Counted from the stretch's first letter, positions 1 to 8,024 are shown. The stretch: DNA of 35,306 nt from Candidatus Woesearchaeota archaeon (GCA_023264635.1 JAHFLT010000001.1:1-35306); one strand, 5' to 3'. Notes: generated from the letters alone by a model not told the origin. A program made the numbers and translations.

Positions 1-122
1 AGAAAAGCATTGGTAGTTTCGTCGCCGACCGAGATACGGTAATCTCCGAAGGAGTTACCGAGTGAGGGAGGCGAAAGGTTGCTGGGGATTATAAGGGGCC
101 GCTGGAGCCCCTTATTTCATCT
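1..122 (+). ncRNA. Possible 3' part of a structured RNA (low confidence)
   Basis: This stretch has dense self-complementarity. AGCA (7-10), TTTC (17-20) and CGCC (23-26) can pair with TGCT, GAAA and GGCG at about 70-84, enclosing a perfect hairpin CGGTAA-t-CTCC/GGAG-TTACCG at 37-60. A second hairpin, ATAAGGGGC/GCCCCTTAT, lies at 91-115 with a 7-base loop. No reading frame spans it (a stop lies at 63-65). It could be the 3' end of a stable RNA whose 5' part lies outside the window. I looked for archaeal SRP RNA helix 8, the RNase P 3' consensus, 5S rRNA and tRNA features and did not find them, so the class is unknown. The second hairpin could instead be a terminator, although only a weak T-run follows. 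Confidence 0.3.
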
Positions 123-206
123 ATGGAACTTGCAACAGAGCCCTTGCGTGTACGCATTGACGCAAGCATTTTAAACCGCTTTCTGTTCCCAGCAAGTAAT
201 GACTAA
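123..206 (+). CDS. Tiny ORF overlapping the methylthiotransferase start
   Basis: A 27-codon frame starting MELATEPLRVRIDAS ends in a TAA at 204-206, so it overlaps the ATG of the next gene (199) by 8 bases. GATTATAA at 87-94 lies about 30 bp upstream and could be its TATA box, giving a nearly leaderless transcript. The overlap would allow translational coupling. I recognise no family. It may equally be a chance frame in the leader of the methylthiotransferase. Confidence 0.25.
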   Translation: MELATEPLRVRIDASILNRFLFPASND

Positions 207-1473
207 AATCCACATAGAAACGCAGGGGTGCAGCGCCAATGCAGCAGAATCAGAGATAATGGCTGGTTTACTGAAGACAGCTGGCTTTGGCCTAGGTGAA
301 AAGAATACGGCAGATGTCGTGCTCATCAATGTCTGCACTGTGAAAGGGGAATCCACTGCATTGAGAGCCATTAAAGAGACAAAAGCACTGCATCCGTCAA
401 AGAAACTGGTCGTAGCTGGATGCGTCACTCAACGCCTGCTGACAAAGCTGAGGGAGATAGATGAAGACGCATGTGTTCTGAATACACATAATATCCACAA
501 TATCGTTTCTGTGGTTGAGGAAGCTGTCAATAACACGCCGTTAACAGCATTCTCACGGCAACCAGAAGTGAAGGTGGGGCTGCCTCGCGTCCAGAAGAAC
601 CCTGTGGTTGGAATTATTCCTATTCTCAACAGCTGTGCAAGTCACTGCACATTCTGTTCCACTAAACTTGTCAAGGGGAAACTACTCTCGTATCCAAAAC
701 AGGCAATACTCATTGAAACACGCAGGATGCTCGTCAACGGCTGTAAAGAATTATGGATAACGAGCCAGGATAACGGTGCATACATGCTGGATAAAGGAGC
801 ACGAGAATTGCCATCCCTTCTGTTAGAAATATGTAAGTTACCTGGTGATTTCAGCGTGCGTCTTGGTATGACGAATCCCGCACATATTATTAAAATGCTT
901 CCAGAATTGCTTGACGTCTACAGGAATCCTCACATGTATCAATTTCTTCACATTCCAATACAATCGGGCAATAATCGTATTCTTGCGTTGATGCAACGGG
1001 AAAATAATGTAGAGGAATATGAATCTATCATAACCGAGTGCAAAAAGGCATTTCCCAGTATGACTATCGCGACAGATGCTATTGTTGGATTCCCAACAGA
1101 AACAGAGGCTGAATTTTTGGACACAGTTGAGCTTCTCAGAAAAACATCACCAGATATCGTAAACATCTCACGTTTCAGGGTACGGCATGGTACATTGGCA
1201 GCACGCATGGAACAACTTCCTGGAGAGGAAACAAAACGTCGATCACGTTTGGTATCGAGTATCTGCAATAACATTAGTTTGTTGTGCAATGAGAAATGGC
1301 TTGGATGGGAAGGAAAGATACTTATCACTGAAGTGGGGAAAGAGGGCACGTGGATTGGAAGAAATTTTGCATATAAACAAATCATTGTAGCTGGAAACTA
1401 TACATTAGGTGAACAAATAAAAGTAAAGATAACAAAAATCACTCCCTATGATTTACACGGTATTTTGGGATAG
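199..1473 (+). CDS. tRNA threonylcarbamoyladenosine (t6A37) methylthiotransferase, archaeal/eukaryotic type
   Basis: A 424-residue MiaB/MtaB-family radical-SAM methylthiotransferase. The N-terminal UPF0004 domain opens with the family signature TQGCSANAAESE and supplies the cysteines of the auxiliary 4Fe-4S cluster. The radical-SAM CxxxCxxC motif is in NSCASHCTFC at about residue 148-158. The last 60 residues look like the TRAM RNA-binding domain. The compact form matches the archaeal CDKAL1-like (e-MtaB) group, which converts t6A37 to ms2t6A37 in ANN-decoding tRNAs. The ATG at 199 is chosen because the family signature begins immediately after it. The gene stands alone; its 3' neighbour converges on it. 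Confidence 0.9.
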   Translation: MTKIHIETQGCSANAAESEIMAGLLKTAGFGLGEKNTADVVLINVCTVKGESTALRAIKETKALHPSKKLVVAGCVTQRLLTKLREIDEDACVLNTHNIHNIVSVVEEAVNNTPLTAFSRQPEVKVGLPRVQKNPVVGIIPILNSCASHCTFCSTKLVKGKLLSYPKQAILIETRRMLVNGCKELWITSQDNGAYMLDKGARELPSLLLEICKLPGDFSVRLGMTNPAHIIKMLPELLDVYRNPHMYQFLHIPIQSGNNRILALMQRENNVEEYESIITECKKAFPSMTIATDAIVGFPTETEAEFLDTVELLRKTSPDIVNISRFRVRHGTLAARMEQLPGEETKRRSRLVSSICNNISLLCNEKWLGWEGKILITEVGKEGTWIGRNFAYKQIIVAGNYTLGEQIKVKITKITPYDLHGILG

Positions 1474-1547
1474 ATGTAACATGGTATTCCTAAAGGAGGT
1501 GTTTCCCAGATAGGTTTTACTTACCGGATTTACGTACCTGATTTGTT

Positions 1548-2663
1548 TTACTTGCATGATTTTTTCTTGTCCAGTTGTTCCAGAAGCCCATAAAGACATG
1601 GAATCTCCTTCAAGAGCCCGTCATTATCTCGCATATATTTTTTTACCAACTTGATACTTTCTTTTCCCTGGGCTTTGTCAGTAATACGATAGAATGATGC
1701 CTCTCTGAATTCTGCAGCGTCTTTGTCCACATAGATACTACAGAAGTCTCCGTTTGCTCCCAGAGAGCCGGGATAAATAGTGACTGTATGGGGGTTATGA
1801 AGGTCAGCACCCACTATCCCGGGAACTTGTCCTGTGAGTACAACTGCAGGTCCCATCTTTTTCAGGTAATCTTCCAATGCACCTGTTTCAAAGTCTGCTG
1901 GAATCCCCCAATCAGACATGCAGTGGGGAGGCACGTGCGAAACAATAATATCCGGCTCAGCTCGCATAAAATGTGACACAGCTAATGACAAATAAAGACC
2001 TGTCTCTTCATCTTTATCCTCCTTGTATTCCAATAACAGCTCATGGGGGATATATTTTGGTCTTTTTGTTCCTGAGCCATAACCCGCAATGACAAGTCCG
2101 TCTATTGTCTCGTGCCGTAAGTGTAGATTTTTCTCCTTCAGGAAATTATCAAAGTGCTTACCATCAAAGCTTCCGGGAAGTGTATAGACATTGCCGGGAA
2201 ATTCAGACAATGCCTTGGCAAAACTCTCATAGTGTGAATACATTGTCTTTAGCGCTTCCTCAAGAGTCTCCTTTACGTCCAACGTGTGTACGCCTTTCTC
2301 AAATCCTGCTTCGATTATCTTTGCATCTTCCCTTATCTTCGGACTGAGCCTATCAAAACTCAAATCCCTCGTCAACGCTTGCGCAAATGGTCTGAGATGG
2401 CGCACATCAAATGGCTGCCCATTAGTAATCTGTCGAGCAAGCTGCTGCGCTTGAGGAACTGCAAGGATGCTAAGAAACCGTTGTGCAACTGCATCAAATT
2501 CATGGAATTGCTGTAATGCTTCTGCCTTCTCTTGGGGGAGAACATCAAGAACAACATTTCCTGCGATTATTGTACTATCGTGCTTATTTTCTTTTACGTA
2601 TTCACAAAGAACTGGTAACATATCAAAATTACCAAAAACATTTGCAGCATAAAGGATTTTCAT
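1548..2663 (-). CDS. Degenerate calcineurin-like metallophosphoesterase-fold protein
   Basis: 371 residues with the order of motifs of the metallophosphoesterase superfamily, but with the metal ligands replaced. The usual DxHG appears as NVFGN (residues 8-12), GDxxD as GNVVLD, GNHD as GSFDG, and the C-terminal GHxH as GQVPG. Only a SHVPPH segment (normally the GHxP-type strand) is kept. It is therefore probably catalytically inactive on metals and may be structural or nucleotide-binding. The assignment is by motif order, so the fold is inference. The start ATG at 2663 is preceded by a GGTGG ribosome site. It shares a divergent promoter region, with a TTTAAA-rich box near 2711-2720, with the next gene on the plus strand. 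Confidence 0.55.
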   Translation of the reverse strand: MKILYAANVFGNFDMLPVLCEYVKENKHDSTIIAGNVVLDVLPQEKAEALQQFHEFDAVAQRFLSILAVPQAQQLARQITNGQPFDVRHLRPFAQALTRDLSFDRLSPKIREDAKIIEAGFEKGVHTLDVKETLEEALKTMYSHYESFAKALSEFPGNVYTLPGSFDGKHFDNFLKEKNLHLRHETIDGLVIAGYGSGTKRPKYIPHELLLEYKEDKDEETGLYLSLAVSHFMRAEPDIIVSHVPPHCMSDWGIPADFETGALEDYLKKMGPAVVLTGQVPGIVGADLHNPHTVTIYPGSLGANGDFCSIYVDKDAAEFREASFYRITDKAQGKESIKLVKKYMRDNDGLLKEIPCLYGLLEQLDKKKSCK

Positions 2664-2756
2664 TGTTCCACCTTCATTGTTTCATCCCACCAATGTCACT
2701 AGAGCTGTTTTTTTAAATGTTTGCAGGATTTGTTACTACTCAGAGATAGATTTATA

Positions 2757-3362
2757 ATGTACTGCTCTAAATTATCAAATGTGAAACAGCTTATTGGCGT
2801 ACAGCACGTAAATGAGGAGAATGAATTAGAGAATGTTTTAGCTATGCTTGATTTTCCACGCACTGCTGGACTTGAATTGCCAGAGGATTACAAAGAGAAA
2901 GAAAGTCTAGGTCTTGTTCTCTTTTTCTTCACTAAGCTAACGCATTGTTTACACAAAAGAAAAGTCGATGTTATACCGCTTGAGAATTGGTCATTATCTG
3001 ACCGCTTTTATTCGCTGAGCTATGCAAAAAGAATTCTTGTCGGAGAGCATACCAGAGAAAAACTCGAAAGAGAAATCCAATCTTTAGAAAATTTTATCAG
3101 CCCATACAATCCCCCAGAGATCCTATATCCCGCCATGCACCGTGTGCAACGTTGCAGGGATGTACTAAGCATCCTGAATTCAGGAGTTACTTTGACTGAT
3201 GTGATAAGTAAATGGGATGACATAAATGTGCAACGTGAAGCATACATGCTGGGGAAAATTATGAGTTGCAAACCTGATGTTGTCATCATCGGCAATATGC
3301 ATGCAAAAAAACTGCATCACAGATTGCCAGAGTATACTTATCTCTCATCTCCGGCTCTGTAG
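2757..3362 (+). CDS. TraB/ChaN-like small protein (putative)
   Basis: About 201 residues from the ATG at 2757; a TTG at 2721 would add 12 residues. The pattern resembles the TraB/ChaN/EreA-like fold: an early strand ending in GVQH, a following GLELPE glutamate, an internal VIPLENW strand, a region REAYMLGKIM, and a final strand IIGNMHAKKLHHRL. In the family the GxxH and E residues bind metal or substrate. Function is unknown. The gene is divergent from the degenerate phosphoesterase and may share its promoter region. The ATG start is preferred because it sits about 40 bp downstream of a TTTTTTAAAT box. Confidence 0.45.
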   Translation: MYCSKLSNVKQLIGVQHVNEENELENVLAMLDFPRTAGLELPEDYKEKESLGLVLFFFTKLTHCLHKRKVDVIPLENWSLSDRFYSLSYAKRILVGEHTREKLEREIQSLENFISPYNPPEILYPAMHRVQRCRDVLSILNSGVTLTDVISKWDDINVQREAYMLGKIMSCKPDVVIIGNMHAKKLHHRLPEYTYLSSPAL

Positions 3363-3699
3363 AAAGTCTCGCCCTCATTCTCCATTGTAATTCAGCTCGC
3401 ATGCGCTGTTAGTCTGTAAAGTGACACAAAGGAGAATTGATTTTCTCATTGCTATCTATTGATATGTGCTGTTTTCTACGTTACATCTTGATTATGCTTT
3501 GAAAAGAACATAGTTCCTCTGTTTGGAATTCATTCTTTTGTAGCTTTCATTAGTTGCAATGCCCAACGTTCACGTGCGGCTTCACCGCACCATAAGGGAA
3601 TGCTCTGGAGAACCCAAAATGAATCAAAATAGCGATAGCTTTCAAGGTTTTAAGTCTTCTGGTCTCGTAGCCCGTGATACACGGAATAATTGGGTCACA
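3363..3699. other. Intergenic, remnant-bearing stretch
   Basis: No intact gene is seen. The segment holds the minus-strand gene remnant (3530-3649) and a small hairpin GTGCGG/CCGCAC at about 3572-3588 that lies inside that remnant. The remainder shows no coding pattern on either strand. It ends at the left inverted repeat of the IS66-type element. Confidence 0.5.
3530..3649 (-). pseudogene. C-terminal remnant of an unidentified gene beside an insertion sequence
   Basis: Reading the minus strand gives 39 codons ending in TGA. The content is protein-like: YRYFDSFWVLQSIPLWCGEA followed by ARERWALQLMKATKE. An in-frame TAA lies just upstream (3650-3652), and plausible protein sequence continues for about 15 codons beyond it toward 3699, where the IS66-type left end begins. 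This looks like the 3' end of a gene cut by the element. I cannot name the family. Confidence 0.35.
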
Positions 3700-3715
3700 A
3701 TGTACGTGGAAAGCT
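3700..3715 (+). repeat. Left terminal inverted repeat of the IS66-type element
   Basis: ATGTACGTGGAAAGCT, exactly complementary to 5268-5283. Confidence 0.85.
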
Positions 3716-3782
3716 CCGTCGATAAATGATTAGTTCTCGTCGATAGTAATATGTATTCTATAGTATCGAAATCTTTTAATAA

Positions 3783-3808
3783 TCTTAGTATATACTGTAG
3801 TATACTAA
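3783..3808 (+). promoter_or_regulatory. Inverted repeat upstream of the DUF2080 gene
   Basis: CTTAGTATA and TATACTAAG form a 9-bp perfect stem around an 8-base loop, ending one base before the ATG at 3810. It can overlap the promoter or sequester the start region, a common way for elements to limit transposase expression. Its role is inferred from position only. Confidence 0.45.
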
Positions 3809-3809
3809 G

Positions 3810-3968
3810 ATGAGACGTTTTGAATTCAAAAAAGATGCATTTACTTTTCAAACAGAAGTAAAATTTTTTTTTGAGAAAAAAATTACGAAGTTTGGTAATG
3901 GCGCAAAAATAGATGCTCCGAAAGAGCATATCGGTAAAAAGGTGATTGTTCTTGTCATTGAAGAATAA
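3810..3968 (+). CDS. DUF2080 family transposon-encoded protein
   Basis: A 52-residue protein. Its second half, KITKFGNGAKIDAPKEHIGK followed by KVIVLVIEE, matches the known pattern of the archaeal DUF2080 transposase-associated family, which resembles a short AbrB-like or beta-barrel module. It precedes the IS66-type transposase, and its last bases overlap the likely start of that gene, which is the usual order for archaeal elements of this kind. A DNA-binding or regulatory role is likely but unproven. The leader is a 26-base inverted repeat. Confidence 0.75.
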   Translation: MRRFEFKKDAFTFQTEVKFFFEKKITKFGNGAKIDAPKEHIGKKVIVLVIEE

Positions 3969-5268
3969 AAATGTGATTATTAAAGAATTAGAAGTAGAAC
4001 TTGAAAAGGTTCGCAAAGAAAAAGACCGCTTGGAGAAAGAAAATATAGAGCTCAAAAGAATTCTCACTATTTTCATCAACCCTCACACGCCACCTTCAAA
4101 AAAAGTTTTCAAGACAAGAACTCCTCCAGCTTCGAAGAAGCTTGGCGCGCCTATATGTCACAAAGGAGCAACCAGAGAGATTTCAGAACCAACTCAAATC
4201 CTTAAACATTTTTTAACCAAGTGCCCAAAATGTAACGATTTGCTCAATAGACCGTTTGAGATTGAAGAAAGAACTATTGAGGAAATTCCAGAACCTCAAC
4301 CAGTTAAAGTTACTAAACATATCATCGGTTTTTACCACTGTAAAAATTGCGGTGTGGTCACCGCAGAAACAGATTTACCCCAAGAAGGAAGTTTTGGAAA
4401 AAACACTTTAGCCCACGTAATTCTTATGAAATATGATGACCGGCTACCAGCAAGAAAAGTAACAAACTCACTTCAGAGACAACACGCTTTGAAGTTAACT
4501 CACTAGACGATATTAAACATTATTCAAAGAGTCGTTAAAGCAGTACAATCTGCTTTTGAACAAATCAAAACAATAATGCGAACTTTCTTCAATGTTTACA
4601 TTGATGAAACTGGAATTAAAGTTCAAGGAAAACAATTCTGGATCTGGATATTCACAACATCCACAACAACACTTTTTCTCATTAGAAAAAGCAGGCATTG
4701 CAAAGTCGTTGAAGAAGTTCTCGGGGAGAACTTAGAAGGAGTAATCAACTGTGACGGTTGGGAGACATATATTACCTACAAAACTAAAAATGGAAAAGTG
4801 AAAATACAACGCTGTTGGGCTCATGCTCTCAGAGAAGTAGAAGCAGTAGTCGATAAATACAAAGAAACGAAATCATTAAACAAATGGCTTAACGACATTT
4901 ATGTTATGGTTTGTAAAGCAGGAGAAAGTAGCAAACCGCTTTATATCAGAGAACGACTCAAAGAAAAATGCGAGAGAGAATTACAAGCATGGCTTGACAT
5001 AGCCAAGCCATACAAAGAACTCAAAACAGTAAGAACTAAAATAGAAAACGGTTTTGAAAATTGGTTCACTTGCATTATTTATCCAGAAGTCGAACCAACC
5101 AATAACCGAGCAGAAAGAATGCTCAGAGAACAAGTTGTGCTAAGAAAAATCACAGGCACGCTAAGAAACGAAAAAGGAACAACCGCCAATGAAGTCATAA
5201 TGAGCCTAATCACAACTTGGAGACAGCAAAACAAAAACCCATTCTTAGAGCTTAAAGCTCTCCTTTAA
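3946..5268 (+). pseudogene. IS66-type transposase, interrupted by one amber codon
   Basis: One continuous frame encodes an N-terminal leucine-zipper-like helix (EVELEKVRKEKDRLEKEN), a Zn-finger (CPKC...CKNC), and the DDE catalytic part. The catalytic part includes YIDETG, NCDGWETY and the NNRAERMLRE segment with the final glutamate. A TAG at 4504-4506 splits it after KLTH, and the same frame resumes at once (TILNIIQRVVK) with no shift. This is a single nonsense change in an otherwise well-kept gene. A truncated protein (about 186 residues) and a reinitiated one from the ATG at 4576 are possible. Starts are TTG 3946 or GTG 3973. Confidence 0.8.
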
Positions 5269-5283
5269 GCTTTCCACGTACAT
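5268..5283 (-). repeat. Right terminal inverted repeat of the IS66-type element
   Basis: AGCTTTCCACGTACAT, exactly complementary to 3700-3715. Its first base is the last base of the transposase stop codon. Confidence 0.85.
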
Positions 5284-5295
5284 AAAATCAAATAA

Positions 5296-5304
5296 TTTAT
5301 ATAT
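5296..5304 (+). promoter_or_regulatory. TATA box for the Cys-rich secreted protein gene
   Basis: TTTATATAT lies about 47 bp before the ATG at 5351, just outside the right end of the IS66-type element. This leaves room for a short leader of about 20 bases. Confidence 0.5.
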
Positions 5305-5350
5305 CACATAGTTTTTAAAATGTTATTCAAAATAGTAAAAGAGTTGACGA

Positions 5351-7009
5351 ATGATGTTACGTAAAATTATTGCGTTTTTGATATTGATTCCATTGTTTGC
5401 AGTTTTTGCATCTGCAGCAAACTGTGATGTTTCTGTAACCCCTGCTGTTATTGATATTGACAATGATCTTAGCGTAAATGCAGGCAGGGTTACTGTGTTT
5501 GGGAAAGGTACAGCAAGTTCATTCAATGGAAATACCAAAGTTGAAGTAAATTGTAATGTTGCTGGCGCATTGCCTGGGGCTAATCAGGATATTGTAATTG
5601 CAAGAATTGCAGCATATACTCAAACCACTTTGTCGTATACCGACGCGTATTGTACATACAAGTCTTCAAGTAAGGATATTGACTACAAGGTAAGCACTAA
5701 AATTTTGCTGCACGATGTTGTCTGCAGCGGAGGCTATTGCTTTAGTAATATCGTTTGCAACAAAGGCTCAAACAACTATGCAACCGTAACGGTCAAAGCG
5801 TCTTCTAAATCAGCTGATACTACTCCCATGCCAATTACACCTGTGCCAACTACACGTTCTGCACCTAGTGAACCTTGTGGAGGATTAAACCAAAAGCCTT
5901 GTACAACATGTCCAGCTGGAACTGAGTTTAAAACGTGTATAGCAGGCTGTATGGTGCCAAACTTTAGAAGCGGGTCGAAAGAATCTCCCATTTGCTGGCC
6001 TTGCCCTACAGCTGCATTTGACAAAGAAGGTAATTGTGTTTCCTGCGGTCATGAAGAGCAAAAGTCATGCGGTGGAAATTGCCTTGCTGGACTTACAGTG
6101 AATTCAGAAGGTAAATGTGTAAAGAATAGTGAACCTTGTGGAGGATTAAACCAAAAGCCTTGTACAACATGCCCAGCTGGAACTGAGTTTAAAACGTGTA
6201 TAGCAGGCTGTATGGTGCCAAACTTTAGAAGCGGGTCGAAAGAATCTCCCATTTGCTGGCCTTGCCCTACAGCTGCATTTGATAAAGAAGATAATTGTGT
6301 TTCCTGCGGTCATGAAGAGCAAAAGTCATGCGGTGGAAATTGCCTTGCTGGACTTACAGTGAATTCAGAAGGTAAATGTGTAAAGCAAACCCGGAATGTA
6401 GAGAATGTTGATAATGGAGATGTAGATGTTATCGGAGATGAAAAGGAATTGAGGTTTGGGTTGGATTGGAAGTGGAGTTTGATTGGAGTGCCTTATGGGG
6501 CTATTTCAAGCGAAGACCACTCCTGCATTTCAAAAATATATTTCTACAACAAAGAAGCCAACAAATATCAAAAGATTGTCAACTTGAAAGACAAAAACCT
6601 AATAGGAAAAGGCTTGTGGGCAATGAGATCAACAACAGGTGTTGGAGGGTGTACAATAAAATACGCTGGCAAGTTCTTAGCCTCTCAAACAATAGAGTTG
6701 AAGAAAGGCTGGAATTTGATAAGCGTTCAAACAGAGAAGGGCATAGATACTTTAAAATCCACAAGTTGCAAGATTACCGGCGGGCCATATATGTACAGTG
6801 GATTCATTGAAAAAGGAAAGCCCCAGGGATATATGAAACGCGACAAGTTAAACTTTGGGAGCGGTTATTGGATTAAAGTTGCTGATAACTGCAAGCTAAC
6901 CAACGAAGAGGATGAAGAAGCTCCTCCAGCGCCCCCAGAGTCGTCTGAGAGCGGAACAATAACGCCCCAGGGAGGAAGAGGCAGGAGGTACGTAGGGGAT
7001 GCAGGATAA
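5351..7009 (+). CDS. Secreted Cys-rich repeat protein
   Basis: 552 residues. An N-terminal signal peptide (LRKIIAFLILIPLFAVFASA) is followed by a beta-rich domain of about 130 residues, a Thr/Pro linker, two almost identical 87-residue Cys-rich repeats (12 cysteines each, of the EPCGGLNQKPCTTCPAGTEF type), and a domain with two W-x-LI repeats (WSLIGVPY...GKGLW and GWNLISVQ...GSGYWIKV). The tail is acidic and proline-rich (EEAPPAPP), then Gly/Arg. There is no C-terminal membrane anchor. The cysteine density points to a disulfide-rich surface or extracellular protein. The next gene, a lipoprotein, overlaps its end by 11 bases and shares the EEAPPAPP motif, so the two are probably co-translated partners. 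No enzyme motif is seen. Confidence 0.75.
   Translation: MMLRKIIAFLILIPLFAVFASAANCDVSVTPAVIDIDNDLSVNAGRVTVFGKGTASSFNGNTKVEVNCNVAGALPGANQDIVIARIAAYTQTTLSYTDAYCTYKSSSKDIDYKVSTKILLHDVVCSGGYCFSNIVCNKGSNNYATVTVKASSKSADTTPMPITPVPTTRSAPSEPCGGLNQKPCTTCPAGTEFKTCIAGCMVPNFRSGSKESPICWPCPTAAFDKEGNCVSCGHEEQKSCGGNCLAGLTVNSEGKCVKNSEPCGGLNQKPCTTCPAGTEFKTCIAGCMVPNFRSGSKESPICWPCPTAAFDKEDNCVSCGHEEQKSCGGNCLAGLTVNSEGKCVKQTRNVENVDNGDVDVIGDEKELRFGLDWKWSLIGVPYGAISSEDHSCISKIYFYNKEANKYQKIVNLKDKNLIGKGLWAMRSTTGVGGCTIKYAGKFLASQTIELKKGWNLISVQTEKGIDTLKSTSCKITGGPYMYSGFIEKGKPQGYMKRDKLNFGSGYWIKVADNCKLTNEEDEEAPPAPPESSESGTITPQGGRGRRYVGDAG
5867..6385 (+). repeat. Tandem 261-bp duplication inside the Cys-rich gene
   Basis: Unit 1 is 5867-6127 and unit 2 is 6128-6385, in phase with the reading frame (87 codons). 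I find only about three differences (a t/c at the CATG(t/c)CCAGC site, and GACAAAGAAGG versus GATAAAGAAGA). The copies are nearly identical at the DNA level, including third positions, so the duplication is recent or being homogenised. Confidence 0.9.
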
Positions 7010-7670
7010 AATAAAAAAAATAACTTTGATTTCATTGCTCATTTCAGTGCTTTTGGTAGCTGGCTGTGTTGAAACAAGCATTTCTGATGACCAAGGCAGC
7101 AGCAACTTAAAGCAAACCGAAGAGGCACCCCCAGCACCGCCCCAAGACGATGACGATCAACTGCATGCACTTCCCAATGATGAGGGCACAACTGATCAAA
7201 AGGCAAGCGCTGATCAAACAGTGCTTCAAGTTCAAAGCGTTTCCAATGATGAAATTCCTCCAATTCCAATTGATTCCGAGACAACTACTTCATCAAATCC
7301 AAAAGAGTTTGTAGGATTGTGGAGTGCGTTTTCATCTAGATTGTTCTATGATGCTGGCGGTGGCGGAGCGCTTGGAAGCGGCACTGGATATCCTATGGAA
7401 ATAAATGCTGATGGAACTTGGAAGTACAGCAGTTCTGCAGGCAAATGGCATGTTGAAGATGTTACATCAGCGGATTGGACAAAGTGGAAGATAAGTGATT
7501 ATGGTCCAAAAAGAAAAATGGTGTTAGACGGTTGGAACAACGGAATTGCAGACGGACCGGTTGAAGAATCTAGTGGAAGAGTTGACTTCTTCTGGAGTAT
7601 TTATCGGGTTGGACCACCAAAAGTTGGAGTTCCGGGGCTGGTAAATGTGAAATATGGGCATACCAACTGA
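6999..7670 (+). CDS. Lipoprotein of unknown function
   Basis: 223 residues with a lipoprotein signal: a short basic start, a hydrophobic run, and lipobox LLVAGC with Cys23. A low-complexity acidic linker (EEAPPAPPQDDDDQ) follows. The C-terminal half (about 105-223) is a compact domain starting FVGLWSAFSS with several Trp residues and Gly-rich turns, resembling lipocalin-like or GW-type secreted domains, but I cannot name it. The start is supported by GGAGGT at 6984-6989. It overlaps the upstream secreted-protein gene by 11 bases, so the pair is a coupled operon. The linker motif is also present at the end of the partner. Confidence 0.65.
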   Translation: MQDKIKKITLISLLISVLLVAGCVETSISDDQGSSNLKQTEEAPPAPPQDDDDQLHALPNDEGTTDQKASADQTVLQVQSVSNDEIPPIPIDSETTTSSNPKEFVGLWSAFSSRLFYDAGGGGALGSGTGYPMEINADGTWKYSSSAGKWHVEDVTSADWTKWKISDYGPKRKMVLDGWNNGIADGPVEESSGRVDFFWSIYRVGPPKVGVPGLVNVKYGHTN

Positions 7671-8009
7671 TTAAAAAGTGCCCCTCACTATAACGAAATG
7701 AAGAAATGTCCCCTTTGATGTTTGTTCTTGATGTGTCGCTCACTCATTTGATAGAACGACGCCCTCTTTCTCAACTCTGCGGACGCAGGTTTCCAGAACT
7801 TGCGTAACTGGAAACGAACTTAACAGGGCTTATATGGGAAATTGGGTCGGCATAGCCTAAAACGCCAAGCGTTTTCCAGAATTTTCCCAAATACCAATCC
7901 ATCTCTGAAAATTTTGTCAGGAGTGAAAAATCTGGGTTGCCTTAAAATTTAACTCCACGAGGAAATCGAGGAAAATTCAACTTCGTAAAATTCCATACGT
8001 TAAATACAA

Positions 8010-8024
8010 TTTGAGTTGGGGCTC
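8010..8024 (+). repeat. Left arm of a 15-bp inverted repeat around the HNH gene
   Basis: TTTGAGTTGGGGCTC, whose exact complement is at 9372-9386. Sequence further out on both sides is also related in inverted orientation (GAAAATTCAA, CGTAAAATTCC and TTAAAT blocks), so the repeat is longer but interrupted by insertions on the right. Confidence 0.75.

Larger units (their letters stand above)
3700..5283 (+). mobile_element. IS66-type insertion sequence, 1584 bp
   Basis: The element is bounded by 16-bp inverted repeats: ATGTACGTGGAAAGCT at 3700-3715 and its exact complement at 5268-5283. It carries a DUF2080 protein gene and an IS66-type transposase on the plus strand. IS66 elements normally make 8-bp target duplications. 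None is visible here (gggtcaca on the left, aaaatcaa on the right), so the insertion is old or the flanks have rearranged. The right repeat overlaps the transposase stop codon. The transposase is interrupted by one stop, so the copy is probably not autonomous. Confidence 0.85.

Noticed and set aside
1492-1501. AAAGGAGGTG looked like the complement of a 16S rRNA 3' end
   Set aside because: Flanking bases do not continue as rRNA on either strand; it is a chance Shine-Dalgarno-like string between convergent genes.
4504-4506. TAG in the IS66-type transposase read as pyrrolysine
   Set aside because: No pyl genes are in the window, and a decayed IS nearby carries TAA and TGA as well; simple nonsense mutation is more likely.
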